Source of the DNA: PNAI01 sp035501735
GTDB lineage: Bacteria; Pseudomonadota; Alphaproteobacteria; Rhizobiales; Xanthobacteraceae
Direction: 5' to 3'
Length of the DNA stretch: 64,000 bases
NCBI GenBank assembly: GCA_035501735.1
Contig: DATJVR010000084.1
Span: forward strand, 56,272 to 120,271
Of the stretch, positions 35,383 through 43,430 are shown piece after piece. The position numbers and the translations under genes are program-made. The notes beneath the pieces were generated by a model. The model did not search any database. It was not told where the DNA came from and worked only from the letters and a program-made list of their open reading frames with translations. Each line of letters opens with the position of its first letter. Within the stretch, counting starts at the first letter, position 1.

Positions 35383-36147
35383 ATGATTGCCCCGGATCTT
35401 AAGACCGCGATTGAGCGCCTTCAGCAACTGGTTGCGGAGGCGACCTTCGTCCTACCCTTCACCGGGGCGGGGATATCCACCGAATGCGGCATCCCCGATT
35501 TTCGCTCGCCGGGCGGCATCTGGACCAAGATGCGGCCGATCGACTTCGAGGACTTCCTCAGCCGCCAGGACCTGCGCGACGAAAGCTGGAGGCGCCGGTT
35601 TGCCATGGAGGAGCAGTTCGGTGGCGCCAAGCCCGGTCGCGGCCATCTGGCTCTGGCCAGCCTCTACAAGGCCGGCAAGGTCCGCGCCGTGGTGACTCAG
35701 AACATCGACAACCTGCACCAGGACTCCGGAATCGATGCCGCCGACATCGTGGAGCTGCACGGCAACACCACCTACGCCACCTGTCTCGACTGCGCCAAGC
35801 GCTATGAACTGTCCTGGGTCAAGGCGAAGTTCACGGCCTCCGGCGGCCGCTCGCCCGACTGTCCCGACTGCGGGGGCTATATCAAGACCGCGACCATATC
35901 CTTCGGCCAATCCATGCCCGAGGCCGCCATGCGGCAGGCCCACGAGCTGGCGGAGGCCTGCGATCTCTTCATCGCGATCGGCTCTTCGCTCGTTGTTTGG
36001 CCGGCTGCCGGCTTTCCGATGCTGGCCAAACGCAATGGCGCGAAACTCGTGATTATCAATCGCGAAGAAACCGATTTCGACAATATCGCTGACCTCGTCG
36101 TGCGCCAGGACATTGGCGCGGTGCTTGCGCCTTTCATCGCACATTGA
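35383..36147 (+). CDS. cobB: NAD-dependent protein deacylase, sirtuin (CobB)
   Basis: 254 residues. It removes acetyl or acyl groups from lysines with NAD+. Seen: LPFTGAGISTECGIPDFR (GAG-x-S, NAD), VTQNIDNLHQ (TQNID), ELHGN (catalytic His), a zinc knuckle of four Cys (CLDC and CPDC), and IAIGSSLVVWPAAGF near the end. Substrate class may be broad. A long helix at 69-90 (SWRRRFAMEEQF) is normal. GAAGGA lies before the ATG. An acetyltransferase partner is not in the window. Confidence 0.93.
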   Translation: MIAPDLKTAIERLQQLVAEATFVLPFTGAGISTECGIPDFRSPGGIWTKMRPIDFEDFLSRQDLRDESWRRRFAMEEQFGGAKPGRGHLALASLYKAGKVRAVVTQNIDNLHQDSGIDAADIVELHGNTTYATCLDCAKRYELSWVKAKFTASGGRSPDCPDCGGYIKTATISFGQSMPEAAMRQAHELAEACDLFIAIGSSLVVWPAAGFPMLAKRNGAKLVIINREETDFDNIADLVVRQDIGAVLAPFIAH

Positions 36148-36316
36148 TTCGCACGAACATTTGATTCGCGATATCCCAACGATATGCACAGGTGATGGGA
36201 ACACCATTGCGCAGAAACATTTTATTCTCTCTGATGGTGGAGTGATGTTATGTTCGTAACAGATTCGGCGAAGCGTCCATCAAGAGACGCCTAAATGCGG
36301 TGGGTGCGCGGCCTTC

Positions 36317-36922
36317 ATGGTTGCGGAGATTGGATCAAAGGGGCCAGAATCCGATTTAGCAATTGAGCTGAATCGAGTTGGCGATGTCACCGACGAAACG
36401 GCTGCGAGCGTTATCGAGTTGACGGGTGTCATCAAGTGGTTCGATGTCGCCAAGGGTTACGGCTTCATCGTCCCCGACAACGGACTGCCGGATATTCTCC
36501 TGCATGTCACCTGCTTGCGGCGCGATGGGTTCCAGACCGCGTACGAAGGCGCGCGCATCGTCTGCGAAGTCTCCCAGCGGCCGAAAGGTCTGCAAGCCTT
36601 CCGCGTTCTCTCCATGGATGACTCCACGGCCATCCACCCGGCGCAACTGCCGCCCGCGCGCACGCATGTCACCGTCACGCCGACCAGCGGCCTTGAGCGG
36701 GCCCAGGTCAAATGGTTTAACCGCCTGCGCGGCTTTGGTTTTCTGACCCGCGGCGAGGGCACCCCCGACATTTTCGTGCACATGGAGACGCTGCGCCGCT
36801 ACGGCCTCGCCGAACTTCGGCCCGGCCAGACCGTGCTGGTGCGCTACGGACCCGGCCCCAAAGGGCTGATGGCCGCGGAAGTGCGGCCCGACGGCGGGCC
36901 GCTTGGATTGGCCTCCCACTAG
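36317..36922 (+). CDS. Double cold-shock-domain protein
   Basis: 201 residues with two cold-shock (S1-like OB) domains. The first at about 35-100 has IKWFDVAKGYGFIVPDNG (RNP1 KGYGFI) and DILLHVTCLRRDG (RNP2). The second at about 127-195 has VKWFNRLRGFGFLTRGEG and DIFVHMETLRRYG. A Pro/Thr linker joins them. This two-domain form is typical of Rhizobiales and Caulobacter CspC/CspD-like proteins, binding RNA in stress or stationary phase. The 169 bases upstream are AT-richer and could hold an untranslated leader; no clear thermosensor was recognised. The DUF192 gene starts 44 bases after its stop. Confidence 0.92.
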   Translation: MVAEIGSKGPESDLAIELNRVGDVTDETAASVIELTGVIKWFDVAKGYGFIVPDNGLPDILLHVTCLRRDGFQTAYEGARIVCEVSQRPKGLQAFRVLSMDDSTAIHPAQLPPARTHVTVTPTSGLERAQVKWFNRLRGFGFLTRGEGTPDIFVHMETLRRYGLAELRPGQTVLVRYGPGPKGLMAAEVRPDGGPLGLASH

Positions 36923-36966
36923 GCCCATATCTGCTATCATCGCGCAGGTCTGATCGAGGCGTTGTA

Positions 36967-37431
36967 ATGGGACGCCGGGTTTTCAGCTTTGTTGTTTTGT
37001 TGGTGTTCGGGCTGTCGCTCGCTGCGAGCTCCGGCCGGCTCTACGCCGTCGAACAGCAGACACTCGAGATCGTCAGCAAGCGGGGCGTACACGTCTTTTC
37101 CGTCGAGCTTGCGGTCACCGACGAAGAGCGCGCGCGCGGACTGATGTATCGCAAGGAGCTGCCCGAAGGCCGGGGCATGCTGTTCGATTTCAAGCAGGAC
37201 CAGGATGTCTCGATGTGGATGAAGAATACCTTCATCCCGCTCGATATGATTTTCATCCAGCATGATGGACGCATCCTGCGGATCGCCGAGAACACCGAAC
37301 CGCAATCCGAGCGCATCATCCCGTCCGGCGGGCAAGTTCGCGCAGTGCTTGAAGTCATTGCCGGAACCGCCAAGAAATTCGGGATTGCCCCGGGCGATCA
37401 TGTGGCCCATCCGATCTTCGGCAAACGCTAA
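36967..37431 (+). CDS. DUF192 family exported protein
   Basis: 154 residues. A signal peptide (MGRRVFSFVVLLVFGLSLAA) precedes a DUF192 domain: FSVELAVTDEERARGLMYRKEL, MLFDFKQDQDVSMWMKNTFIPLDMIFI and IIPSGGQVRAVLEV. This is a small conserved periplasmic family of unknown function, and its MWMKNT motif is diagnostic. It may be co-transcribed with the double cold-shock gene upstream. The Pro tRNA lies 49 bases past the stop. Confidence 0.9.
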   Translation: MGRRVFSFVVLLVFGLSLAASSGRLYAVEQQTLEIVSKRGVHVFSVELAVTDEERARGLMYRKELPEGRGMLFDFKQDQDVSMWMKNTFIPLDMIFIQHDGRILRIAENTEPQSERIIPSGGQVRAVLEVIAGTAKKFGIAPGDHVAHPIFGKR

Positions 37432-37438
37432 CTCAAGC

Positions 37439-37467
37439 TTGTCGGCCTTTTGCGAAGCGTGTATCGA
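37439..37467 (+). promoter_or_regulatory. Possible promoter of tRNA-Pro
   Basis: CTTGTCG (alphaproteobacterial -35 is CTTGAC) at 37438-37444, a 17-base gap and TATCGA at 37462-37467 lie 13 bases before the tRNA. The -10 is poor, so this is a weak call by eye. Confidence 0.3.
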
Positions 37468-37480
37468 AAAGCCGGCCGGC

Positions 37481-37557
37481 CGGGGTATAGCGCAGCCTGG
37501 TAGCGCGGGAGTTTTGGGTACTCCAGGTCGCAGGTTCAAATCCTGCTGCCCCGACCA
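37481..37557 (+). tRNA. tRNA-Pro (anticodon TGG)
   Basis: 77 bases with encoded CCA. Acceptor CGGGGTA/TGCCCCG, anticodon stem GGAGT/ACTCC around TTTGGGT, anticodon TGG; T-arm GCAGG-TTCAAAT-CCTGC. It stands on the same strand as the complex I subunit gene 57 bases downstream. Confidence 0.95.
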
Positions 37558-37613
37558 ACCCCTCCGGCCGATCGAAAGCCAATGGTAACCGTTCGCAGGA
37601 TAAATCCTTCACC

Positions 37614-37919
37614 ATGACCGCCCGCATTTATCGGCCAGCGAAAACCGCCATGCAGTCCGGCCAGGCCAAGACCAAGGAGTGGGTGCTCGACTACGAGCCT
37701 GATCAGCCGCAGGTGGTCGAACCGCTCATGGGCTGGACCAGTTCGTCCGACATGAAACGGCAAATCACAATGCGTTTCGACACCAAGGAAGAGGCAGTGG
37801 CCTATTGCGAGCGCCACGGCATTCCCTATCAGCTGTTCGAGTCCAAGGTGTCCGCGCGTCGCGGACTATCCTACGCCGACAATTTCGCGCAATCGCGCCG
37901 GGGCGCCTGGACGCACTGA
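37614..37919 (+). CDS. NADH dehydrogenase accessory subunit, NDUFS4-like (ETC complex I)
   Basis: 101 residues. It has the short NDUFS4/18-kDa signature: ARIYRPAKTAMQSG, EWVLDYEP, PLMGWTSSSDMKRQITMRF and EAVAYCERHGIPYQLF. In mitochondria and alphaproteobacteria this subunit attaches to the peripheral arm of complex I near the N module. It is encoded away from the nuo operon in Rhizobiales, as here. Cytoplasmic face of the inner membrane. A CDS rather than a chance ORF because the whole length aligns with family blocks. Confidence 0.92.
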   Translation: MTARIYRPAKTAMQSGQAKTKEWVLDYEPDQPQVVEPLMGWTSSSDMKRQITMRFDTKEEAVAYCERHGIPYQLFESKVSARRGLSYADNFAQSRRGAWTH

Positions 37920-37946
37920 CATCCGGGTCGCCGGGCAGGGCCCCGA

Positions 37947-39206
37947 TCACCGATATTTCTTGTGGGCTGGCGCCGGTGCTTGCACCGCCTGTGAAGCCGC
38001 CCGTTGCTTGAGCAGGGCAACGAACCGCTCTTCAGCCATCGGCTGGCCGAGCAGGAAGCCCTGTCCGAGGTCGCAGCCCATGCCAATAAGTGCGGTCACG
38101 TCGGAAGCCTTCTCCAGTCCGATCCCAACCGCGACGCCGTCGAAACTATGGGCGGTATCAATGACAGTCTTGCAGATCGAGGCGTTGACCTTGTCCGCGC
38201 TGCAGTCGGTGACGAACAGGCGATCGAGCTTCATTTCGGCAAAGGGAATACCTTTGATCTTGACGAGCGAGGAGACCGCCCGTCCGAAATCGTCGATCGC
38301 AAGCTTGACGTTATGCTCTTGCAGTTGCTTCGCCATATCGGCGACGCGGTCCACGTTGGTCACGACCTGCTCTTCCGTGATGTCGATGATCAGGCCGGCC
38401 CAGGCCTTGGCGTCAGGTCGGAAGTTTTTCACGATGTCGCGCACGGGCAATCGGATCAGCGAATCCAGGCTCATGTTGATGGCGATGCGCAGATTGACGC
38501 CGAGTTGTGAAAAGGTCAGCCCCGATTTCATCACCTTGACCAGGGTCTGCTCGGCAAGCGTCAACAGCGTCGAGTCGTCCGAACCCGGCATGAATGCGCT
38601 TGGCGGCAGCACGCCGTAGTCAGGATGGCGGACGCGGGCGAACGCCTCGACGCCGGAGAGCTGCTTCTTCCGCAGATTGATCTTCGGTTGATACCAGGTC
38701 TCGATCCAGCCGGACTTGAGTGCGTCCTCGAGCCGGATGCGCGCGGCCACCGACGGCTGGTCCCCGAGCTTGTGCGCCTGCAGGATCTTCTTGATCGCGG
38801 TCACCTCGAATGGTTTCTTAAGCACGGGCAGTATGCGCAGACCATGTCCCTCGCCGATCCGCTTGACGTGCTCGAGTGTCACGAGGCCTTCCGCGCTCAT
38901 CAACTGCACCACGCCGGAATAGCGCGCCTTTCCGAGCGCCTCGAGCACGGCGACCGCGTCGTTGCTGTTGGGACCGATGTTGAGGAATATCAGATCCGCC
39001 GGCCGTGGCGGCCGCTTCTTGCGGAAATCAGTGAAGTCGTGGAACTCATCCGCATCGACTCCCGCACCGTGCAGAATCAGCGACAGGAAATGCCGGATCC
39101 GCTGATCCGCGTCAAAGATGAAACACAATGGCGCGCGGGGCGCCGCAGTACCGACGCCCTCGTTCCCTGGCGGTAACGCTGCAGTGGGGTCGCTCGTTGC
39201 AGTCAT
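37947..39206 (-). CDS. EAL-domain protein with degenerate receiver domain (RocR-like)
   Basis: 419 residues. Residues 27-145 resemble a response-regulator receiver (CFIFDADQRIRHFL, KKPF), but the phospho-accepting Asp is Asn76 in LIFLNIGPN. Residues 156-410 are an EAL c-di-GMP phosphodiesterase-like domain with EAF (187-189), INMS, ITEEQV, DDFG, KLDR, GLEKASD and QGF. Most metal and nucleotide residues survive, so hydrolysis of c-di-GMP is possible. A Pro/Ala tail ends it. I took the ATG at 39206 (MTATSDP); one at 39248 adds 14 residues without support. Divergent from ridA. Confidence 0.85.
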   Translation of the reverse strand: MTATSDPTAALPPGNEGVGTAAPRAPLCFIFDADQRIRHFLSLILHGAGVDADEFHDFTDFRKKRPPRPADLIFLNIGPNSNDAVAVLEALGKARYSGVVQLMSAEGLVTLEHVKRIGEGHGLRILPVLKKPFEVTAIKKILQAHKLGDQPSVAARIRLEDALKSGWIETWYQPKINLRKKQLSGVEAFARVRHPDYGVLPPSAFMPGSDDSTLLTLAEQTLVKVMKSGLTFSQLGVNLRIAINMSLDSLIRLPVRDIVKNFRPDAKAWAGLIIDITEEQVVTNVDRVADMAKQLQEHNVKLAIDDFGRAVSSLVKIKGIPFAEMKLDRLFVTDCSADKVNASICKTVIDTAHSFDGVAVGIGLEKASDVTALIGMGCDLGQGFLLGQPMAEERFVALLKQRAASQAVQAPAPAHKKYR

Positions 39207-39397
39207 GCAAACCGGCCAGCCGAAATCCCGGCGCACCGCGCCGTTCAAAGATTAAAATCTTACCGAAATTCATTAATTATCGGTTGTGGGCAAGTGCCGT
39301 TGCCGGCAGTTCGGCCAGCTGATACGCGCGATCGAGCCCCTATAATGCATGGACACGCGCTGCATGGTGCGGCGCCGTCATGCGAGCAGTATCGTCC

Positions 39398-39796
39398 ATG
39401 CCCTCCAATCCGCGATTTCTCAATCCTGCCGCCATTCCCAAGCCCGGCGGTTACACCCACGTGGTCGAAGTCACGGGCCCAGGCCGCATCGTGTACATCG
39501 CCGGTCAGCTCGGCTTTGGCCACGACGGCAAGGCCGGCGATTTCCGCGCGCAAGCCGTGCAGGCGTTCGAGAATTTGAAGGCCGCGCTCGCGTCCGTCGG
39601 CGCGACCTTCGAGCACGTCGTCAAGCTCAACAACTATCTTGTCGATATCCGCAGGAACCTTTCGATCTATCGCGAGGTCCGCGACAAATACGTCAACACC
39701 GCCTCGCCGCCCGCGAGCACGACCATCGGCGTGCCGGCGCTCGCGCGCGAAGATGCCCTCTACGAGGTCGAAGCAATCGTGATGTTGCCGAAATAA
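39398..39796 (+). CDS. RidA-family protein (YjgF/YER057c/UK114), Arg site substituted
   Basis: 132 residues of the trimeric Rid fold: FLNPAAIPKPGGYTHVVEV, YIAGQLG (I-S/A-G-Q), FENLKAALASVGATFEHVVK and YEVEAIVMLP. In RidA the catalytic Arg in the P-A-R-S stretch binds the substrate carboxylate; here the aligned stretch is PPASTTIGV, so that residue is Ser107. The protein therefore is probably not a classical enamine/imine deaminase and falls with the Rid4-Rid7-type or other catabolic relatives. ATG at 39398 is chosen over one at 39380. It converges on the cupin gene at 39809, 12 bases apart. Confidence 0.87.
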   Translation: MPSNPRFLNPAAIPKPGGYTHVVEVTGPGRIVYIAGQLGFGHDGKAGDFRAQAVQAFENLKAALASVGATFEHVVKLNNYLVDIRRNLSIYREVRDKYVNTASPPASTTIGVPALAREDALYEVEAIVMLPK

Positions 39797-39808
39797 CGCT
39801 GACGGGAA

Positions 39809-40285
39809 TCAGCCGACAGCGTTGAGCACCTTGCCGCCGGCGGTGACCGGCTTTGCGTCGATCAGCGCGAATGCGATGACGCACGGCTCCTTGCCCTTGT
39901 TGATCCAGTTGTGGATGGTGCCGCGCTGGACCAAAACGTCGCCGGCCTTCAAATGCACGACGGTGCCGTCGAGATCCATGTCGATCTCGCCCGACATGAC
40001 CACCGCATAGTCGATCGAGTCGGTGCGATGGTTGCGCGGCGCGACGCCGGGCCCGAATTCGACCACGCGAAACACGCTGCCGCCGGGGAGGGTGGTTCCG
40101 GTCTTGCGGGTCGAGCCGTCGAAATCGCCGTCGTTGTTGGCGGGCTGCGTGTCGGTCGTCCACACCACGATGGCGGACTGGTTCGGCCGGCTGGAGGTGA
40201 TGTTTTTCGCGATCTCGTCGATTTTGACCGTGGCTTTGCCGTTCGCATCATGGCCGGTGATCACCCGCCGTACCCGCAATGTCAT
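39809..40285 (-). CDS. Cupin-domain protein
   Basis: 158 residues. A single cupin barrel at about 65-140: GSVFRVVEFGPGVAPRNHRTDSIDYAVVMSGEI (motif 1, partial metal set His/Glu-Asp) and GDVLVQRGTIHNWINKG (motif 2, His). Small cupins like this act as isomerases, dioxygenases or sensors; the role here is unknown. AAGGAG abuts the ATG at 40291 but is properly spaced for the ATG at 40285, deciding the start. It precedes no other gene on its strand closely. Confidence 0.82.
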   Translation of the reverse strand: MTLRVRRVITGHDANGKATVKIDEIAKNITSSRPNQSAIVVWTTDTQPANNDGDFDGSTRKTGTTLPGGSVFRVVEFGPGVAPRNHRTDSIDYAVVMSGEIDMDLDGTVVHLKAGDVLVQRGTIHNWINKGKEPCVIAFALIDAKPVTAGGKVLNAVG

Positions 40286-40344
40286 GCTCATCTCCTTCGC
40301 TGGGCTCGCGTAAAACGCTAAAGGGTCGCCTGTGGGTTCGCAAG

Positions 40345-42471
40345 TCAGGCTCGGCGCGTGCGGCAGCGGATCGTGGTCGCGATGAGGCGCGCGCGGTCGG
40401 CGCTCGGACCGACGAGGATTTCAAACGCCCCCGGCTCGATCGTCGGCGCAAGATGTTTGTCAAGCAGGGCGAAATCCTGCGCGTATAGCTTGAAACTCAC
40501 TTTCTGCCGCGCGCCGGGCGCGAGCTTGACCTTGGCGAAGCTTTTGAGCGCAAGCTCCGGCCGCGCGACGCTCGCGACCGGATCGCGCAGGAACAGAAAC
40601 ACCGTCTCCTCGCCCGCAACCTTGCCCTCGTTGCTGACGTCCGCCTCGACCGTCACGGCTTCGCCGGCAACGAATTCCGCGGGTGTTGCCTTGAGCGCCG
40701 TCACCGCGAAGCGCGTGAAGGACAAGCCGTGGCCGAAATGAAATTGCGGCGCGACCGGCAGATCGATGTGGCGGCTCGAATAGTGCACGTCATCCTTGCC
40801 GGGTCGGCCGGTCGGACGCTGCGAATGAAAGATCGGGATCTGGCCGACATCGACCGGCCAGGTGAGCGCAAGCCGGCCGCTTGGGTTCCAGGCGCCGGTC
40901 AGTACGTCGGCGATGCCGTGACCGGCCGCCGATCCGAGAAACCAGGTGGCGAGCACGGCATCCGCGCGCTCGAACAGCCAGGGAAGCGCCAGCGGCCGGC
41001 CGTGGCTGAGGATGGCGACCGTGGGCTTGCTGAGCGCGAGCACGGCCTCCGCCAGCGCGCGCTGCGAACCCGGCAGGTCGATATGGCCGCGGCTGTTGGC
41101 CTCTCCCGACAGCGTCTTCGGCTCGCCGAGCGAGAGGATCACGACCTCGGCAGCGCGGGCAATGGCGAGTGCCGCGGCAATGCCGCTCTCGTCCTTTTCC
41201 TCGATAGGAACGCCCGTGATGCATTGAATGCTGGCGTTCGGCAAAGCCGCGCGCAGTCCTTCGACGATGGTGGCGGATTCGAGACCGGCCGCCGCGAACC
41301 ATGGTCCGAACATTTCCAAAGGCGCATCGGCGAGGGGGCCGATCAGCGCGACTCGTTGTACGCTTGGCGAGAGCGGCAGCAGGGCACGCTCATTCCTGAG
41401 CAGCACGACCGAACGGCGCGCTGCTTCGCGCGCCAGGGCTGTATGGTCAATCGGCGCCGAAGGCACGCGGACGAAGGGAGTCTCGAAAAGGCCAAGCTTG
41501 ATCTTGAGCGTGAGCACGCGCCGCACCGCGCGCTCGATGTCCTCCATCCGCACCCGGCCATGCTCGAGGGCTGCCGGTAGGCCATGGACGTAGCACTGGC
41601 TCTGCATGTCGATGTCGACGCCGGCCTGAAGCGCCAGCACCGCGGCATCTTCGAGCGTCTCTGCGATGCCGTGCTTGATCAGTTCGAGGATCGAGTCGTA
41701 GTCGCTCACCACCACGCCATCGAAGCCCCAGCGGCCACGCAGGAGGCCATTCAAGATGTCGCCGTGGGCATTCATCGGCATCCCGGCAAGATCGTTTTGC
41801 GACGGCATGACGGCTGCGGTGCCGGCTTTCGCCGCGGCCTCGAACGGCGGCATGTAGACTTCCGCGAGCTGGCGCTCCGACACATCGACCGGCGCATAAT
41901 CGCGGCCTGCCGCCACGGCGCCATAGGCGCCGATGTGCTTCGCCGTCGCCGCCACGCGTGTCGCCGAGAAGGTCGCGCCCTGGAAGCCGCGCACCTTGGC
42001 TTCGCCAAAGCGGCTGGTGACATGGGCATCGTCGCCCGGGCACTCGGCGATCCGGCCCCAACGCGGATCGCGGCAGACATCCAGCATCGGCGCGAAGGTG
42101 AGGCGGACGCCGTCGCGCGCGGCCTCCTCGGCCGCCGCCTGTGCAGTGCGCTCCCACAGGCCTGGATCGAACGCACAAGCTTCCGCCAGCGGAATCGGGA
42201 AGATGGTGCGGTGGCCGTGCAGCACGTCGAAGCCGAACAGCAACGGAATGTGCAGGCGGCTTTCCTCGACCGCGATCCGCTGCAACGCGTCCGTCGCCTC
42301 GGCGCCATGGATATTGAGGAGGCCGCCGATCGCGCCAGCGCGGATCTGCCGCTTCATCGCGTCGGTGCCGTCCCGCGGCGCGCCGGCGTCGATCATGTTG
42401 AGTTGCCCGAGCTTCTCCTCGAGCGTCATCCCAGCGAGCAGACGTTCGACGCGGTCGGGCACGGACGACAC
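40345..42471 (-). CDS. GH3-family beta-glucosidase (BglX-like), cytoplasmic
   Basis: 708 residues. Domains: GH3 N (about 25-310, LLFGFDVLHGHRTIFPIPLA and the nucleophile Asp in VVVSDYDS), GH3 C (about 365-570, VVLLRNERALLPL, KPTVAILSHGRPLALPW), then a fibronectin III-like domain (about 610-690). These retaining enzymes remove terminal beta-glucose or related sugars. BglX is periplasmic, but this copy has no signal peptide and so is likely to act on imported glycosides. It starts with GTG at 42471, abutting the stop of the class II aldolase gene (upstream on this strand), so they share a transcript. Confidence 0.9.
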   Translation of the reverse strand: MSSVPDRVERLLAGMTLEEKLGQLNMIDAGAPRDGTDAMKRQIRAGAIGGLLNIHGAEATDALQRIAVEESRLHIPLLFGFDVLHGHRTIFPIPLAEACAFDPGLWERTAQAAAEEAARDGVRLTFAPMLDVCRDPRWGRIAECPGDDAHVTSRFGEAKVRGFQGATFSATRVAATAKHIGAYGAVAAGRDYAPVDVSERQLAEVYMPPFEAAAKAGTAAVMPSQNDLAGMPMNAHGDILNGLLRGRWGFDGVVVSDYDSILELIKHGIAETLEDAAVLALQAGVDIDMQSQCYVHGLPAALEHGRVRMEDIERAVRRVLTLKIKLGLFETPFVRVPSAPIDHTALAREAARRSVVLLRNERALLPLSPSVQRVALIGPLADAPLEMFGPWFAAAGLESATIVEGLRAALPNASIQCITGVPIEEKDESGIAAALAIARAAEVVILSLGEPKTLSGEANSRGHIDLPGSQRALAEAVLALSKPTVAILSHGRPLALPWLFERADAVLATWFLGSAAGHGIADVLTGAWNPSGRLALTWPVDVGQIPIFHSQRPTGRPGKDDVHYSSRHIDLPVAPQFHFGHGLSFTRFAVTALKATPAEFVAGEAVTVEADVSNEGKVAGEETVFLFLRDPVASVARPELALKSFAKVKLAPGARQKVSFKLYAQDFALLDKHLAPTIEPGAFEILVGPSADRARLIATTIRCRTRRA

Positions 42472-43239
42472 TCAGCCGGCCTTATAGCCCGACGCGTCGA
42501 TGGTTTCCGGCGTGGCCCGATATTGCGCCGGCACGTCGCCGTTGCAATGCGCGCAGTACCACCGCCGCACCAGATAGTTGAACACGTTTTTGCGGGTGTC
42601 GCTGCGGCCTGCGCGCTGGCCCTTGGCCTTGAGGTCCTCGTCCTTGACGAACAATTTCGGACCGCCGGCAGTCTCCGCCATCAGCTGCAGTCGGCAGGCC
42701 TTCTCCAGCTTGATGGCGAGGAACACGGCTTCCTCGATGGTGCGTCCGGCGGTGACGATGCCGTGGTTGCGGAGCAATAAGGCACCATGGCCGCCGAGGC
42801 ATTTCGCCACCGCTTTGCCGCGCGCCTGATCGACGATGAGGTCGGTGGTTTCGGAAAACACCGGAACGCCCTCGGCGAACACCACGCTGTCGTTGCTGAT
42901 CGGTTTGAGCGGCACGCCGAGCGATGAGAACGCCACCGCATGGGCCGGGTGGGTGTGAATCACCGATTGGATATCGGGCCGCGCGCGAAGAACCTCGGAA
43001 TGGATGTACACCTCGTTGTGGCGCGGCATGGTGCCGCCCACTTTTTCGCCCTCGATATTGACGGTGATGATGTTGTCGCGCGTCATTTCCTCAAGTCCGA
43101 TGCAGGCCGCTTTCATCAGGAAGCGGTTCGGATCATCCGGCAGCCGCACCGTGATGTGGCCGGCGACATAGTCGCCCTGGTCCTCGCTCACCAGAACGCG
43201 GCCGGCTTCGATCAGTTTTTCGCGCAAAGCATCGGTCAT
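42472..43239 (-). CDS. Class II aldolase/adducin-family protein
   Basis: 255 residues. Zinc/substrate motifs of the class II aldolase fold are HNEVYIHSEVL and VIHTHPAHAVAFS (His ligands), and GHGALLLRNHGIVTAG (final His). The family includes fuculose-phosphate aldolase and decarboxylases such as HpcH/UlaF-type and several hydroxy-acid decarboxylases. The tail carries a Cys/His stretch (RWYCAHCNGDVP). AGGAAAA lies before the ATG. It and the GH3 gene form a two-gene operon, divergent from the isochorismatase-like gene. Confidence 0.88.
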   Translation of the reverse strand: MTDALREKLIEAGRVLVSEDQGDYVAGHITVRLPDDPNRFLMKAACIGLEEMTRDNIITVNIEGEKVGGTMPRHNEVYIHSEVLRARPDIQSVIHTHPAHAVAFSSLGVPLKPISNDSVVFAEGVPVFSETTDLIVDQARGKAVAKCLGGHGALLLRNHGIVTAGRTIEEAVFLAIKLEKACRLQLMAETAGGPKLFVKDEDLKAKGQRAGRSDTRKNVFNYLVRRWYCAHCNGDVPAQYRATPETIDASGYKAG

Positions 43240-43305
43240 GGGTATTTTCCTGGCTGATGTGTGATTTCGACGACGTTCGGTTTGTCTTGTACTTGCGCTC
43301 GGCTA

Positions 43306-43330
43306 CCTGGAAATCGGCCAGGATTCCTGG
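43306..43330. promoter_or_regulatory. Candidate operator: CCTGG/CCAGG repeats in a divergent promoter
   Basis: In the 191-base gap between the divergent aldolase and isochorismatase genes lie three half sites: CCTGG at 43306, CCAGG at 43318 and CCTGG at 43326. The last two form a perfect odd-length palindrome CCAGGA-T-TCCTGG (43318-43330). This is a plausible operator shared by both operons. No regulator gene is adjacent. Confidence 0.4.
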
Positions 43331-43430
43331 CAACAAGGCTGTGGCGACTTTTACCGCAACCGGCGCAGTCGTAAAATGGTACGCTGGCTTCGAAAGCATG
43401 ATCGGTCGCAGCATCCGAGGGAGACCTGCT

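Noticed and set aside
43257..43430. N-terminal extension of the isochorismatase-like protein
   Set aside because: The extension lacks family sequence, the divergent promoter and operator lie within it, and GAGGGAG precedes the ATG at 43431.
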